DNA of 56,227 nt from an uncultured Clostridia bacterium. GTDB taxonomy: Bacteria; Bacillota; Clostridia; Oscillospirales; Acutalibacteraceae. Below the pieces are notes generated by a model. It made no database searches and had not been told where the DNA came from. It saw nothing but the letters and a program-made list of their open reading frames with translations. Each line of letters opens with the position of its first letter. Position 1 is the first letter of the stretch. The stretch is from NCBI GenBank assembly GCA_937880805.1, contig CALGRR010000039.1, positions 1-56,227 on the forward strand. The letters are read 5' to 3'. This document shows, piece by piece, positions 32,995-41,783 of the stretch. The translations under genes were made by a program, and so were the position numbers.

Positions 32995-34716
32995 TTATAT
33001 TATTTTAAGAAGCTTTTTCATTGCTTCGCCGAGGTCAGAAGCTGTTTTTTCTGCCTCATCCTTTGTTTTTCCGCAGCCCGTGATATAAACCTTTATTTTA
33101 GGCTCCGTGCCCGAAGGACGAACTATTGCAAAATTGCCGTTCGGCAATGAATAAGCAAGAACATTCGATTTTGGAAGCTCTATTTCCGAAATCTCTCCGC
33201 TTTCGGTATCGGTTATTGTGCTGTTTTCAAAATCGTGAACCTTGAGCACCTTAAGACCCGCAAGCTCCTTGGGCGGATTTTCACGTGTTTCGCTCATAAT
33301 CTGAGCCATTTTAACCATTCCGCTTGCACCCTCAAAGGCAAAGTTATAAAGGCTGTTGATATAAATTCCGAACTCTGCGTAAATATCACCCAGCACATCA
33401 ACAAGAGTTTTGCCGATGCTCTTATAATAAGCCGCCATTTCGCAAATCATAAGCGAAGCTGCAACCGCATCCTTATCTCTTGCGTGAGTGCCTATAAGAT
33501 AACCGTAGCTTTCTTCAAAGCCCATAATGAAACGGTGCTCATCGCCCGTTTTTTCAAGATTTGCAATGAATTCGCCAACATACTTGAAGCCTGTGAGCAC
33601 ATCAACAACCTTGCAGCCGTATTTTGCGGCAACGAGATTGATAAGCGGAGTTGAAACAAAGGATTTTGTCATAAGCGAATTTTCGGGAAGAGTGCCCTTT
33701 GCCTTTCTTTGCGAAAGCATATATTCGGCAAGAAGAACACCAACATCGTTGCCCGAAAGAAGCACATATTCATCCCCCGTGAGCACGGCAATGCCGACTC
33801 TGTCGCAGTCGGGGTCGGTTGCAAGCAGAAGGTCCGCCTTCTCCTCTTTTGTCATTTCAAGTCCGCACTCGAAAACCTGACGGATTTCGGGGTTGGGATA
33901 AGGGCAGGTGGGGAATTTTCCGTCGGGCATTTCCTGCTCCTTAACAATTTTAACATTTTTAAAGCCTGCTCTGTCAAGAACGGTTCTTACGGGAATATTG
34001 CCCGTGCCGTTAAGAGGAGTATAAATAATTTTAAGGTCGCTTTCCTTGATTATTTCGGGATTAATAGGTCTTTGCATAACAAACGAATAAAACTCTTCAA
34101 CTATTTCATCAGAGATATATTCAATCATTCCGCTTTCAAGAGCCTCTTCAAAAGGAACTCTCTTAACATCGGCAAACATATCAACCTTCTGAATATATGA
34201 ATAGGTTTCAAGTGCCGCCTCTTCGGTCATCTGATAGCCTGCGGGGTCATAGCATTTATAGCCGTTATATTTTGAAGGATTATGGCTTGCCGTAACAACA
34301 ATACCGCTGCTGCACTTAAGACGCATTACGGCATAAGACAAAAGCGGAGTGGGCATAAGACGGGGGAAAATATAGGTTTTGATTCCGTTTGCGGCAAGCA
34401 CCTCGGCACACTGCTTTGAAAAAACATCGGAGTTTATTCTTGAATCATAGCCGATTGCAACGCTTGCACCCTCGCCCTTGCTGTTAAGATAATCGGCAAG
34501 TCCCTGCGTTGCCTGGCAAACAGTGTAGGTATTCATTCTGTTTGTGCCCGCACCGAGAACACCGCGAAGACCCGCAGTTCCGAATTCGAGGTTTTTATAA
34601 AATCTGTCAAGGATTTCTTCGTCGTTACCCTCAACCGCAAGCAGCTCGGCATTGATTTCCTCGTTATCTGCCGTGCTTTCAACCCAGAGCTGATAAAGCT
34701 TTTTTACATCGTTCAT
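32995..34716 (-). CDS. Phosphoglucomutase / phosphomannomutase
   Basis: A 573-residue alpha-D-phosphohexomutase that interconverts hexose 1- and 6-phosphates. The phosphoserine loop is VVTASHNPSKYNGYK, the metal loop is ATDPDCDRVGIA, the sugar loop is MGFEESYGYLIG, and the phosphate-binding end is VRPSGTEPKIKVYI. The length fits the long Firmicutes PgcA type, which supplies glucose 1-phosphate for glycolipid and wall polymers. The start has AAAAGGGG upstream. Confidence 0.93.
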   Translation of the reverse strand: MNDVKKLYQLWVESTADNEEINAELLAVEGNDEEILDRFYKNLEFGTAGLRGVLGAGTNRMNTYTVCQATQGLADYLNSKGEGASVAIGYDSRINSDVFSKQCAEVLAANGIKTYIFPRLMPTPLLSYAVMRLKCSSGIVVTASHNPSKYNGYKCYDPAGYQMTEEAALETYSYIQKVDMFADVKRVPFEEALESGMIEYISDEIVEEFYSFVMQRPINPEIIKESDLKIIYTPLNGTGNIPVRTVLDRAGFKNVKIVKEQEMPDGKFPTCPYPNPEIRQVFECGLEMTKEEKADLLLATDPDCDRVGIAVLTGDEYVLLSGNDVGVLLAEYMLSQRKAKGTLPENSLMTKSFVSTPLINLVAAKYGCKVVDVLTGFKYVGEFIANLEKTGDEHRFIMGFEESYGYLIGTHARDKDAVAASLMICEMAAYYKSIGKTLVDVLGDIYAEFGIYINSLYNFAFEGASGMVKMAQIMSETRENPPKELAGLKVLKVHDFENSTITDTESGEISEIELPKSNVLAYSLPNGNFAIVRPSGTEPKIKVYITGCGKTKDEAEKTASDLGEAMKKLLKII

Positions 34717-34860
34717 AAAGCAACCCCTTTTCTTATATTAAAATTATACCTATTATATATTACCTTGTTTTTTTGCCGATGTCAACAGAATGAAAATAAA
34801 GTTTGATTGACTGATATGGCAAAAAGTGCTATACTGAATTATATTCTCTTCAAAACAAAA

Positions 34861-35066
34861 AATTAATTCGTAATGAAGGGTCTGCATTTTGAGTGCAGAG
34901 TGCAGAGTGCAGAGTTGCGGAAGGGATTCGCCCTTACCCGTTATATATTCGGTCATAGGCGGAGCCTATCCTTATCTTGCCGAAAGGCAAACTTCACTTT
35001 CGGCATAGCCGAATACTTAACGTCGCTTGCGATACTTCTCTCACCGTCAGGTGAACTTCACTTTAT
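34861..35066. repeat. Intergenic repeats: 7-mer tandem and hairpin array with ACTTCAC linkers
   Basis: GAGTGCA is repeated about 3.6 times at 34891-34915. Hairpins follow: AAGGG-ATTCG-CCCTT, ATAGGC-GGA-GCCTAT, TTGCC-GAAA-GGCAA, TTCGGC-ATA-GCCGAA, a TCGC-TTGCGA unit and TCACC-GTCA-GGTGA. The last four are separated by linkers like ACTTCAC. It lies in the leader of the next gene. No credible gene begins inside it. Confidence 0.65.
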
Positions 35067-35085
35067 TCTTTCGGGAGGAATTTAT

Positions 35086-35940
35086 ATGAGTCCTTTTATT
35101 CTTGCTGTAAATAAAATTTTATCCCTTATTTTCGCCGTTATTCTTATTCCGTTTTCGCTTCTCACCCACGGTCTTGACCTTATTCCCTCGGGCGAAAGGC
35201 TTGAAGAGAACAAAACAAACATTGTTGGTATCGGTGCATATTTTCGCTCGCAGGGCATTGCAACCGACGGCGAAACCTTTTATTTTTCTTCAAAAACAAC
35301 AATCATCCGCACCGAGGATGACTACAGAACTTTGGTTAATGCCAACTATTCCGCAATTCCCGATGAGCTTTCTGAAAACTACGGAATTGCACACATCGGC
35401 GGAATGAGTTATTATAACGGAAAAATCTATGCAGGTCTTGAAGACAGCAAGGTTTGGGATTATCCCATAGTCGGTGTTTTTGATGCCGAAACGCTTGAGC
35501 TTGTTGATTATTATATTCTTGATGCCGAATTGGTAACGAGGGGCTTGCCCTGGGTCTGCGTTGACCCTGAAAGCGGTCTGCTTTACTGCACCGACCATTC
35601 AAAAAATCCAACCCTTCTTCTTTCCTACGACATTGAAAACGGAATGAAGCTTGTTGATAAGGTTGAGCTTTCTGTTTCCGTGCCCTCCATTCAGGGTGCA
35701 GAGTTTTATAACGGCACTCTCTATGCCGCCACCAACGATGAAACCCAGTCTGTTTATACAATAAACCCCGCAAACGGCAATGCAGAAAAGCTTTTTGACC
35801 GAAACCTTGTTGGCACAAGCGAGGGCGAGGGTATGACATTTATTACAAAAGACGGCAAGCCCGTGCTTGTTGCGATGGATATGGGTGCAATATTTATTAA
35901 TGCATTCGTGCGTGAATACAGCATTGACGGAGGAAAATAA
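35086..35940 (+). CDS. Membrane-anchored propeller-like protein
   Basis: A 284-residue protein with a single N-terminal hydrophobic segment (residues ~5-26), then repeated short beta-rich units of ~45 residues: GIATDGETFYFSSKT, HIGGMSYYNGKIYAGLED, WVCVDPESGLLYCTDH, GAEFYNGTLYAATND and GMTFITKDGKPVLVAMD. These look like the blades of a YncE- or NHL-type propeller. The ATG at 35086 has GGGAGGA upstream; the longer upstream frame is repeat sequence. It is two bases from the next gene and co-transcribed with it. No ligand can be named. Confidence 0.7.
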   Translation: MSPFILAVNKILSLIFAVILIPFSLLTHGLDLIPSGERLEENKTNIVGIGAYFRSQGIATDGETFYFSSKTTIIRTEDDYRTLVNANYSAIPDELSENYGIAHIGGMSYYNGKIYAGLEDSKVWDYPIVGVFDAETLELVDYYILDAELVTRGLPWVCVDPESGLLYCTDHSKNPTLLLSYDIENGMKLVDKVELSVSVPSIQGAEFYNGTLYAATNDETQSVYTINPANGNAEKLFDRNLVGTSEGEGMTFITKDGKPVLVAMDMGAIFINAFVREYSIDGGK

Positions 35941-35942
35941 AA

Positions 35943-36944
35943 ATGAACAAAAAAATCATTGCCGCCGTTGCGGTTGTTGCGGCTGCGATTGTTTGCATTG
36001 CAGTTGCAATCGGAGTTAAGTTTTCTGCATCGGATAAGCTTCCCGCCGCACCCGCTGCGGGCACAGCCGCACCGAGCGAAACAACAGAAAATAATATTTA
36101 CACTCTTCCGGCAGTAACAACAACTCTGCCGGCGGAAACCACAACGGAAAAGCCCGAAGAAACCGAAACCTCTGCCGTTACCTCCGCAAGCGAAGAAACA
36201 TCTGTTACAGAAAAAGTCACCGAGCTAACAAATCTTGTTAACAAGGCTTTTTCAGAGGTTTTCACTCTTCCGAAGGCTCCGAAATATATTCCGCCCGCAA
36301 TAAACATAAATTTTGACAAAGCGAAGCTCGCATCATATAAATATGACCCCAACGGCAACTATTATTACACCGACGATAAGGATTGCTGGCAGAGCAATAT
36401 GGGCTTCACCCAGGTTTATGATAACCTTGCGGTTATCAGTATGATGTATTATGACACCGTGCGAACAACCTTTGAATATGAAAACAAGGAATGGATGATT
36501 CAGATCTGGAAGGGTCAGTACGGCTATGCATTCGTTGGCGGAGAGGTCGGTGTTTACACAAGAAAAATCGGTAACGACAGCGTACCCTTCAAATGTGCCG
36601 ATAAAGAAGACTGGCTCAAAATGGAAATGGCATTCCTTTGGGATGAAATGCACGACGGAAATTATCAGACAATTTTCAACAGAGATTATGACGATTACTG
36701 GTGGTGCACAGGCTTTGTTGTTGGCTTTGAATCCGCCGCATCAATGAAGGACCGCACTCAGTTCCGCCTTGTTCACCACATCACCTTCAAAACCGAAGAA
36801 ATGGCAAATCTCTTCTGCGAGGCATTTGAAGCAAACGGCTTCAGAAGAGTTTCAAAGCTCAACAAAAATGAGGTTGACACCTTCGTTCAGGCCGGCAGGG
36901 ATGTTGGCTTTGTTTGGCAGAATATCAATCAGCATATAATTTGA
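35943..36944 (+). CDS. Exported DUF4474-domain protein
   Basis: A 333-residue protein. A hydrophobic N-terminus (residues ~5-27) anchors or exports it. A Thr/Glu/Pro-rich linker (~residues 35-95) leads to a globular domain of ~200 residues. That domain contains YDPNGNYYYTDDKDCWQ, MMYYDTVRTTFEYENKEWMI, QIWKGQYGYAFVGGEVGVYT and DDYWWCTGFVVGF. This matches my recollection of DUF4474, found in Clostridia and of unknown role. The start follows the previous stop by two bases. Confidence 0.75.
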   Translation: MNKKIIAAVAVVAAAIVCIAVAIGVKFSASDKLPAAPAAGTAAPSETTENNIYTLPAVTTTLPAETTTEKPEETETSAVTSASEETSVTEKVTELTNLVNKAFSEVFTLPKAPKYIPPAININFDKAKLASYKYDPNGNYYYTDDKDCWQSNMGFTQVYDNLAVISMMYYDTVRTTFEYENKEWMIQIWKGQYGYAFVGGEVGVYTRKIGNDSVPFKCADKEDWLKMEMAFLWDEMHDGNYQTIFNRDYDDYWWCTGFVVGFESAASMKDRTQFRLVHHITFKTEEMANLFCEAFEANGFRRVSKLNKNEVDTFVQAGRDVGFVWQNINQHII

Positions 36945-36949
36945 ATTCT

Positions 36950-37080
36950 GAAACAATAACTCAAAATCAAAAACTTCCTCAGTTTCGCTTTCGCTCGACA
37001 GCTCCCTCAAGAGGGATCCTGTTTATAACTGAATTTCTGCAACAAAAAAGAGCCCTCAATGAGGGCTCTTAATTTTTTGA
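36950..37080. repeat. Dispersed palindrome and bidirectional terminator
   Basis: The CTCCCTCAAGAGGGA palindrome at about 37001-37015 shares 20 identical bases, inverted, with the repeats near 21749. A terminator stem AAGAGCCCTC-AAT-GAGGGCTCTT spans 37049-37070 and is followed by AATTTTTT. It can end transcription from both sides. Confidence 0.75.
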
Positions 37081-37081
37081 A

Positions 37082-37567
37082 TTAGTCTTCTTTCTTTGAC
37101 TTGATTACGATTGCTGAGCTTGCTGCGATAGCAAGAAGAGCAAGTGCGGGAACAACGATGCCGCTGCCGGTGTTGGGGATTGCACTGTCAACATTAGCGG
37201 GCTTCTTTGTTGTTGTGTCGCCGTCATCAAAAGATGTTGTTGAAGAAACTGTTGTGGAAACATTCTTATCGGTTGTTGTTTCCTTTGCAGTTGTTGAATT
37301 CTTATCGGTGGTTGTTTCTTTAGCTGTGGTTGTTTCCTTAGCTGTTGTGGTTTCTTTCTTTGTTGTTGTTTTGATGGGATCGCCGGGGTTATCGGGATCG
37401 GTTGTTGTTTCCTTAACTGTGGTTGTTTCTTTCTTTTCTGTTGTTGTTTCTGCTGTTGTGCTTGATGTTCCGTCTGTATCGCCATCGGGAGCTGCGAAAG
37501 CTGTGATGGAGCAAAGTGAAGCAACAGCAAGCATAAGTGCAAGTACTAAAGCAATAGTCTTTTTCAT
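37082..37567 (-). CDS. Thr-rich sortase-anchored surface protein
   Basis: A 161-residue protein. It has a signal peptide (MKKTIALVLALMLAVASLC, ending AFA) and a ~90-residue low-complexity region of repeated KETTT, AKETTT and DKN units. The C-terminal sorting signal is IPNTGSG, followed by a hydrophobic segment and KSKKED. The Thr-rich part is likely a glycosylated spacer with no enzymatic domain. The ATG at 37567 has AAGGA at proper distance; an earlier TTG would lengthen it by seven residues. The motif differs slightly from the VPETG of the 72-residue protein upstream. Confidence 0.8.
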   Translation of the reverse strand: MKKTIALVLALMLAVASLCSITAFAAPDGDTDGTSSTTAETTTEKKETTTVKETTTDPDNPGDPIKTTTKKETTTAKETTTAKETTTDKNSTTAKETTTDKNVSTTVSSTTSFDDGDTTTKKPANVDSAIPNTGSGIVVPALALLAIAASSAIVIKSKKED

Positions 37568-37738
37568 TTCATTTACCATCCTTTTCAAAAATTATGTCTG
37601 CTTTAATTATTAGTGCATACAATATTATTTTACACACTGTATCCTGCTTTGTCAAGAGTTATGATTTACCATATATATATGAATTTTATGCACATAACAA
37701 GGCAAAATAACTATAAATCTATATGAAAGGAGCTTTTT

Positions 37739-37915
37739 ATGCCCTTCAGTTTTCAAAAAGATAAGAAAAATAAGGCTCAATGGCATTTCGACGGCAAAAC
37801 CGAGCGTAAATCCTTTGAATTGAATAACGATGCAATTCACAACGATGTGCTCGGAAGCTACACGGGAACTCCATATGACGGCGATGAACCCATTCAAGAT
37901 GCCGATGACCTTTAA
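37739..37915 (+). CDS. Small conserved-looking protein, 58 residues
   Basis: A short gene with a strong Shine-Dalgarno site (GAAAGGAGC) eight bases before the ATG. It encodes a soluble, charged peptide (MPFSFQKDKKNKAQWHFDGK at the start, ending EPIQDADDL). It has no signal peptide and no recognised family. Codon use resembles the neighbours. It is followed by a perfect 11-bp hairpin (37930-37958), which may end the transcript. It stands alone between two leftward genes. Confidence 0.6.
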   Translation: MPFSFQKDKKNKAQWHFDGKTERKSFELNNDAIHNDVLGSYTGTPYDGDEPIQDADDL

Positions 37916-37929
37916 ATTCAGATGAGTTT

Positions 37930-38010
37930 GTCGGGTGCACTGTGCCGGTGCACCCGACTCCGCTACATCTTTTGTCCCCTTTCCCTCATTCTTTCCCCAA
38001 AGAATGAGGG
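37930..38010. repeat. Two hairpins after the small gene
   Basis: GTCGGGTGCAC pairs perfectly with GTGCACCCGAC (37930-37958). CCCTCATTCTTT pairs with AAAGAATGAGGG (37983-38010). Neither has a T-run directly after it, so termination is uncertain. Confidence 0.5.
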
Positions 38011-38069
38011 AGCAATATGAGAATTCCGCATTGCCCTCCATCCGTAGTTTCAGGGGCGGAAATTCCTTG

Positions 38070-40112
38070 TTATTTAATTATCTGCGTGCCCGCAACCGAG
38101 CCTTCGCTGATTGAAAATGCGGTTATCTTGTTGCCCGAAACGGTGTAAAGCATATCGCCTATATCGGTTGCTCTTACCGCCGTATCTCCGAAAGCACTGC
38201 CCGCATCGTGGTTATAAATTCCCACCGGCGAGATTGTTCCCTCCGAAACATTCAGAAGAACATATGAAGACATCTTTGCACCGGTTGAAGGGTTGATTTT
38301 AACCGTGGGAATACCGAGAAGATTTTTTTCGGTATCAACCATAATACTCTTTGTGTCATTCTTGTTAGGAAGCACAAGCTTGCCCGTAAGCTCATATTCC
38401 GAAAGCACCTTCGGGAGTGCAGAAGCATCGGCTTCAAGAAGAGAAAGCTCTATTACTCCCTGGGCGGAATCCTGCGGGCTTACCGCTTCAAGGCATATGA
38501 GCATTGTATCCGATAACGAATAGACTGTTTCGGCAAAGCTCATATTTTCAAAAGCACCCGTTTTTCTGGGCTTTGCGGGGTCTGAAAAATCAACAACGGT
38601 TGCCGATTCAATACCCTCGGGATAAATATAGCAGTTTGTGCCTATGAATTTAATTCCGCTGATATTTTCTCCCTGATGAAGACCTTCAAGCTTTCCGACA
38701 AGCTCCATTTTTTCGTTGAGAACATAAACACCGGTTGATGCAACGCTCTTTGAAGCAATAACCGTGCCGCCCGATGCAGGGTTGAAATAGATGTTTCCTA
38801 TAACGGAACCGTCAACAACATATGAGCCTGCAAAGCCTATTGAATCCTCGCCGAAATCAAAGCGGTATATCTCTGTCAGGGTTTTACGGTTGCCCTCTTC
38901 ATCGGCATCAACAGAAACAAAGCCTCTGGTGAAAACAATGGCATCCGATGAACACGAAACTGTTTTTCCGCTGCCTAAAACGGCAAGGCAGTCAACATCA
39001 TCCGTGAAATCCGAAATGTTGGTTGATGTTACAAAAAGATATGATGCTTCGGGGTCATTAACTGCAATAAAAATATTTCCAGCCTTCGGAACGTTAACCT
39101 CTCCGTTAACGCTGTACGAGGGAATTGCTTCCGCTTCGGCAGATGCTGCCGAAAGGGATTTGGCGGTGACAAGGCAAAGATTTTCACCCGTTATGCCCGA
39201 GGAAACATATTTTCCGTCCTGCACGTGCTCCCTGATTTTTACGGGAGAGGTCGGGTCTGTTATATCGTAATAAACCGCAACGGCAGAAAGCTTATCATAG
39301 GCATTTGAATCTGAAAGCGTATAGCTGTATCGGTTCATAAGTGCAATCAGCTTATTGCCTTCAAGGTAAATCTCAAAGCAATCGTCAACCTCTGAAGCAC
39401 TTCCCGTATCGGAAAGATTTATTGTTGCCGCTATGCTCATTTCATTTGCGGGAACAGCTTTAACAATCTTTATCTGTTCAACCGAAGTACCCGTTTCGGC
39501 ATTCACGCCTTTGGCAGCAACATAAATATAGGTTCCGTCTGTTCTGACTATATCAGCCTCTATTTTGCTGATTGCTTCAACCTTTTCAACAACCACATTT
39601 TCAACATCTGTTTTTTCGGATTTATAGCTGTCTTCAGCAGCGGGCTTGCCGCCGAAGAATCTGTCGATTATGTTTTGCTGAGTTGTTGAAACATTGTTTT
39701 TATCCGCTTCATTTTCGGGCTTGCCGCTCGGCTTTTCTTCTTTGCCGAGTATTTTTTCAACCGTGCGTTCAATTTCTTCATAGCTTTCCGCACTCTTGAC
39801 AAGAACTCCGCTTCTGCCCGAATAATCGGAAGGAATAACCATTACTCCGCTTTCATATCTCATAAATAAGGCACAGCCCACAATAACCGCAAGCATTGCG
39901 GCAATGGCTGTAAGCTTACGTAAACCGATGATATTGCTGTTTTTGTTAGCCCCCGTTTCACCGGAAAAATCCTTTATCTCTTTTCCTTCGCTGTCCATGA
40001 GCATTTTAACAACGCTCTGTTTCTGAAGCTTAAGCGGAACATTTATGCCGTCACTCTGTTTGCTGAATTCTTCGCGAAGCATTTCTATCGTCTGCTTATC
40101 CTTTTTTCTCAT
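38070..40112 (-). CDS. Membrane protein with anti-sigma-like N-terminus and extracellular beta-propeller
   Basis: A 680-residue protein encoded directly after the ECF sigma factor. The ATG at 40112 has AAGGAGG upstream and begins MRKKDKQTIEMLREEFSKQS. The first ~75 residues are charged and cytoplasmic. One membrane helix follows (LTAIAAMLAVIVGCALFM). Outside are a Glu/Lys-rich linker with KNNVSTTQQ and then a long secreted region. Repeated units in it (YIYVAAKGVNAETG, IEYLEGNKLIALMNRY-like blades, LLIPTVKINPSTG) match bacterial C-terminal beta-propeller proteins. The likely role is sensing at the surface and holding the sigma factor (inference from position and layout). No RsiV- or zinc-type anti-sigma motif was seen. 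Confidence 0.75.
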   Translation of the reverse strand: MRKKDKQTIEMLREEFSKQSDGINVPLKLQKQSVVKMLMDSEGKEIKDFSGETGANKNSNIIGLRKLTAIAAMLAVIVGCALFMRYESGVMVIPSDYSGRSGVLVKSAESYEEIERTVEKILGKEEKPSGKPENEADKNNVSTTQQNIIDRFFGGKPAAEDSYKSEKTDVENVVVEKVEAISKIEADIVRTDGTYIYVAAKGVNAETGTSVEQIKIVKAVPANEMSIAATINLSDTGSASEVDDCFEIYLEGNKLIALMNRYSYTLSDSNAYDKLSAVAVYYDITDPTSPVKIREHVQDGKYVSSGITGENLCLVTAKSLSAASAEAEAIPSYSVNGEVNVPKAGNIFIAVNDPEASYLFVTSTNISDFTDDVDCLAVLGSGKTVSCSSDAIVFTRGFVSVDADEEGNRKTLTEIYRFDFGEDSIGFAGSYVVDGSVIGNIYFNPASGGTVIASKSVASTGVYVLNEKMELVGKLEGLHQGENISGIKFIGTNCYIYPEGIESATVVDFSDPAKPRKTGAFENMSFAETVYSLSDTMLICLEAVSPQDSAQGVIELSLLEADASALPKVLSEYELTGKLVLPNKNDTKSIMVDTEKNLLGIPTVKINPSTGAKMSSYVLLNVSEGTISPVGIYNHDAGSAFGDTAVRATDIGDMLYTVSGNKITAFSISEGSVAGTQIIK

Positions 40113-40117
40113 TCTTA

Positions 40118-40666
40118 TCACCCTCCTTCCTTTAAGTTTTCGCCGTCAAGAACGGTTCGCATTTTTTTAAGAGCTCTTTTTAGTTTTGAACGTACCGTTG
40201 ATGACGGGCAGTCAAGTATTTCGGCAATCTCGTGACTTTTATATCCGCCCAACACGCTGAGCAGAACGATTTCTCTTTCCTGGTCAGAAACCGAATGAAG
40301 AGCATTCTGCAATTCATATGAAAGCTCTATGCTTCCGAAGGCTGCAGGCTCTTCATATCCCCCGTTTTCGTCATCAAGACTTGCCATTGAGTTTTGCTTT
40401 TGGCTGTTTGTGTAATATCTTTTGCAGGAGGCACAGAGTATTTTAAAGAGCCATCCTTTAAATGCCTGTGCCTTTTTGAGAGACTTTATCTGGCTGAATG
40501 CGGATAAAACCGCATCGGAGACCGCATCCTGAGCAAGGCTTTCGCTGCCCGTTACATAGCAAGCGTAGCAATACATTTCTTTATAAAAAAGCTCATACAG
40601 TTCTCCGAACGCCTCGGCGTTTCCGTTTTTCGCCGAAGTAACAAGTTCGTTAATCTGAGTGCTCAA
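40118..40666 (-). CDS. ECF-type RNA polymerase sigma factor
   Basis: A 182-residue extracytoplasmic-function sigma factor. Region 2 reads FGELYELFYKEMYCYACYVTG, SESLAQDAVSDAVLSAF and FKGWLFKILCASCKRYYTN. Region 4 reads LHSVSDQEREIVLLSVLGGY, KSHEIAEILDCPSSTVRSKL and KRALKKM. A short linker of ~35 residues joins them. Its stop lies 6 bases upstream of the chosen start of the propeller protein, so the pair is co-translated. Upstream, two copies of TGCAAC 19 bases apart (minus strand, 40725-40720 and 40706-40701) may be part of an autoregulated promoter. Confidence 0.9.
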   Translation of the reverse strand: MSTQINELVTSAKNGNAEAFGELYELFYKEMYCYACYVTGSESLAQDAVSDAVLSAFSQIKSLKKAQAFKGWLFKILCASCKRYYTNSQKQNSMASLDDENGGYEEPAAFGSIELSYELQNALHSVSDQEREIVLLSVLGGYKSHEIAEILDCPSSTVRSKLKRALKKMRTVLDGENLKEGG

Positions 40667-40700
40667 GACCGACCCTCCTTACCGCTCTCACTATATTAGT

Positions 40701-40725
40701 GTTGCAAAAGTTTAATTTTGTTGCA
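40701..40725 (-). promoter_or_regulatory. Repeated TGCAAC upstream of the ECF sigma gene
   Basis: Two TGCAAC copies with a 19-base period lie 35-60 bases before the sigma gene. ECF -35 boxes often contain AAC, so one copy could be an autoregulated -35. No clear matching -10 was found. Confidence 0.3.
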
Positions 40726-40807
40726 TTAATTTTAAAAAATTTTTTATTTTTTTATTTTCACCGCAAATAATATAACTGATATAAAAAAATAAAGCAAGGT
40801 GATTACT

Positions 40808-41707
40808 ATTAAAAATGTATTAATTATAGTTTTATCCGTCTGCCTTCTGCTGTTCTGCGGCTGCAGCGGCAGAAGAACTCTTGAAGAGTATGATGCAAAC
40901 GCCACCGCCGAAGTCAAAGATAACCGCACCGCCGAAACCTCACCCTATACGGGAATGGAACTTCTCGAAAAAGAAACCTTTGAGGTGCACGACCCCGAAA
41001 ACACAAGGGGTCTGCCCGTTAAAAGAATTGAACACAGCTACGGCGTTGCCAGAAACGGTGTTGTTCACGATATATCCGCGCAGGCACAAAGCTTTTTTGA
41101 GCAGAAAAACTACAAGGCATTCTGCTACGACACAAGCGGCGAAAAAGTTCTGTATCTGACCTTTGACTGCGGCTGGGAAAACGGCTACACCTCAAAAATC
41201 CTTGATATTCTTGAAGAAAAGGATGTGCCCGCCGCATTTTTCTGCACTCTTGAGCATATTGAAGCCGAGCCCGAATTAATCGGCAGAATGATAAACAACG
41301 GCCACATCGTTGGCAACCATTCCTCAAAGCATCCCGATTTTTCTGAAATCTCACGCAGCCGTATGGCGAACGAAATTCTGACCTGCACAAACTATCTTCG
41401 TGAAAACTTCGGCTACAGCTCAAAATTTTTCCGTTTTCCCGAAGGAGCATATAACGAAAATGCACTTGAGCTCGTTGGCTCAATGGGCTATTCAAGCGTT
41501 TTCTGGTCATGCTCTTATGCAGATTGGGATGCCGAAAACCCGAAGGGCAAGGAATACGCTTTTAACACCGTGACCTCACGCCTTCACCCGGGTGCCGTTA
41601 TTCTTCTTCACTCCGTTTCGCCCGATAATGCGGCGGCATTGAGCGATATTATCGACTATGCCCGTGCAAGCGGATATGTTTTCCGTTCGCTGAATGAATA
41701 CAAATAA
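40808..41707 (+). CDS. Lipoprotein polysaccharide deacetylase, PdaA-like
   Basis: A NodB-domain deacetylase of ~299 residues, lipid-anchored (LLLFCGCSG lipobox). The catalytic domain reads VLYLTFDCGWENGYTSKILD (acidic Asp in the first motif), GHIVGNHSSKHPD (metal-binding His pair), FRFPEGAYNENAL and VILLHSVS. This matches the PdaA-type proteins that remove acetyl from muramic acid in clostridial and spore peptidoglycan; the exact substrate is unproven. The start is unusual. No in-frame ATG fits; the best Shine-Dalgarno site (AAGGTG) points to ATT at 40808, giving KNVLIIVLSVCLLL after the start. GTG at 40799 is the alternative. Confidence 0.85.
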   Translation: MKNVLIIVLSVCLLLFCGCSGRRTLEEYDANATAEVKDNRTAETSPYTGMELLEKETFEVHDPENTRGLPVKRIEHSYGVARNGVVHDISAQAQSFFEQKNYKAFCYDTSGEKVLYLTFDCGWENGYTSKILDILEEKDVPAAFFCTLEHIEAEPELIGRMINNGHIVGNHSSKHPDFSEISRSRMANEILTCTNYLRENFGYSSKFFRFPEGAYNENALELVGSMGYSSVFWSCSYADWDAENPKGKEYAFNTVTSRLHPGAVILLHSVSPDNAAALSDIIDYARASGYVFRSLNEYK

Positions 41708-41734
41708 ATATATATTACATTATATATAACAAAA

Positions 41735-41770
41735 GCGGCTGCGTCCGGGAGGACACAGCCGCGATTTTTA
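41735..41770. terminator. Bidirectional terminator between the deacetylase and PFOR
   Basis: A stem GCGGCTG/CAGCCGC extended by GTCC/GGAC has A-runs upstream and T-runs downstream. Confidence 0.8.
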
Positions 41771-41783
41771 TGCGAAGGATTTA

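Noticed and set aside
34873..35085. N-terminal extension of the propeller-like protein
   Set aside because: The extension is made of intergenic repeats; the ATG at 35086 has GGGAGGA and starts a normal membrane segment.
37180..37480. Short tandem repeats resembling a CRISPR array
   Set aside because: They are the Thr-rich coding repeats (KETTT, AKETTT) of the surface protein; no constant repeat with unique spacers.
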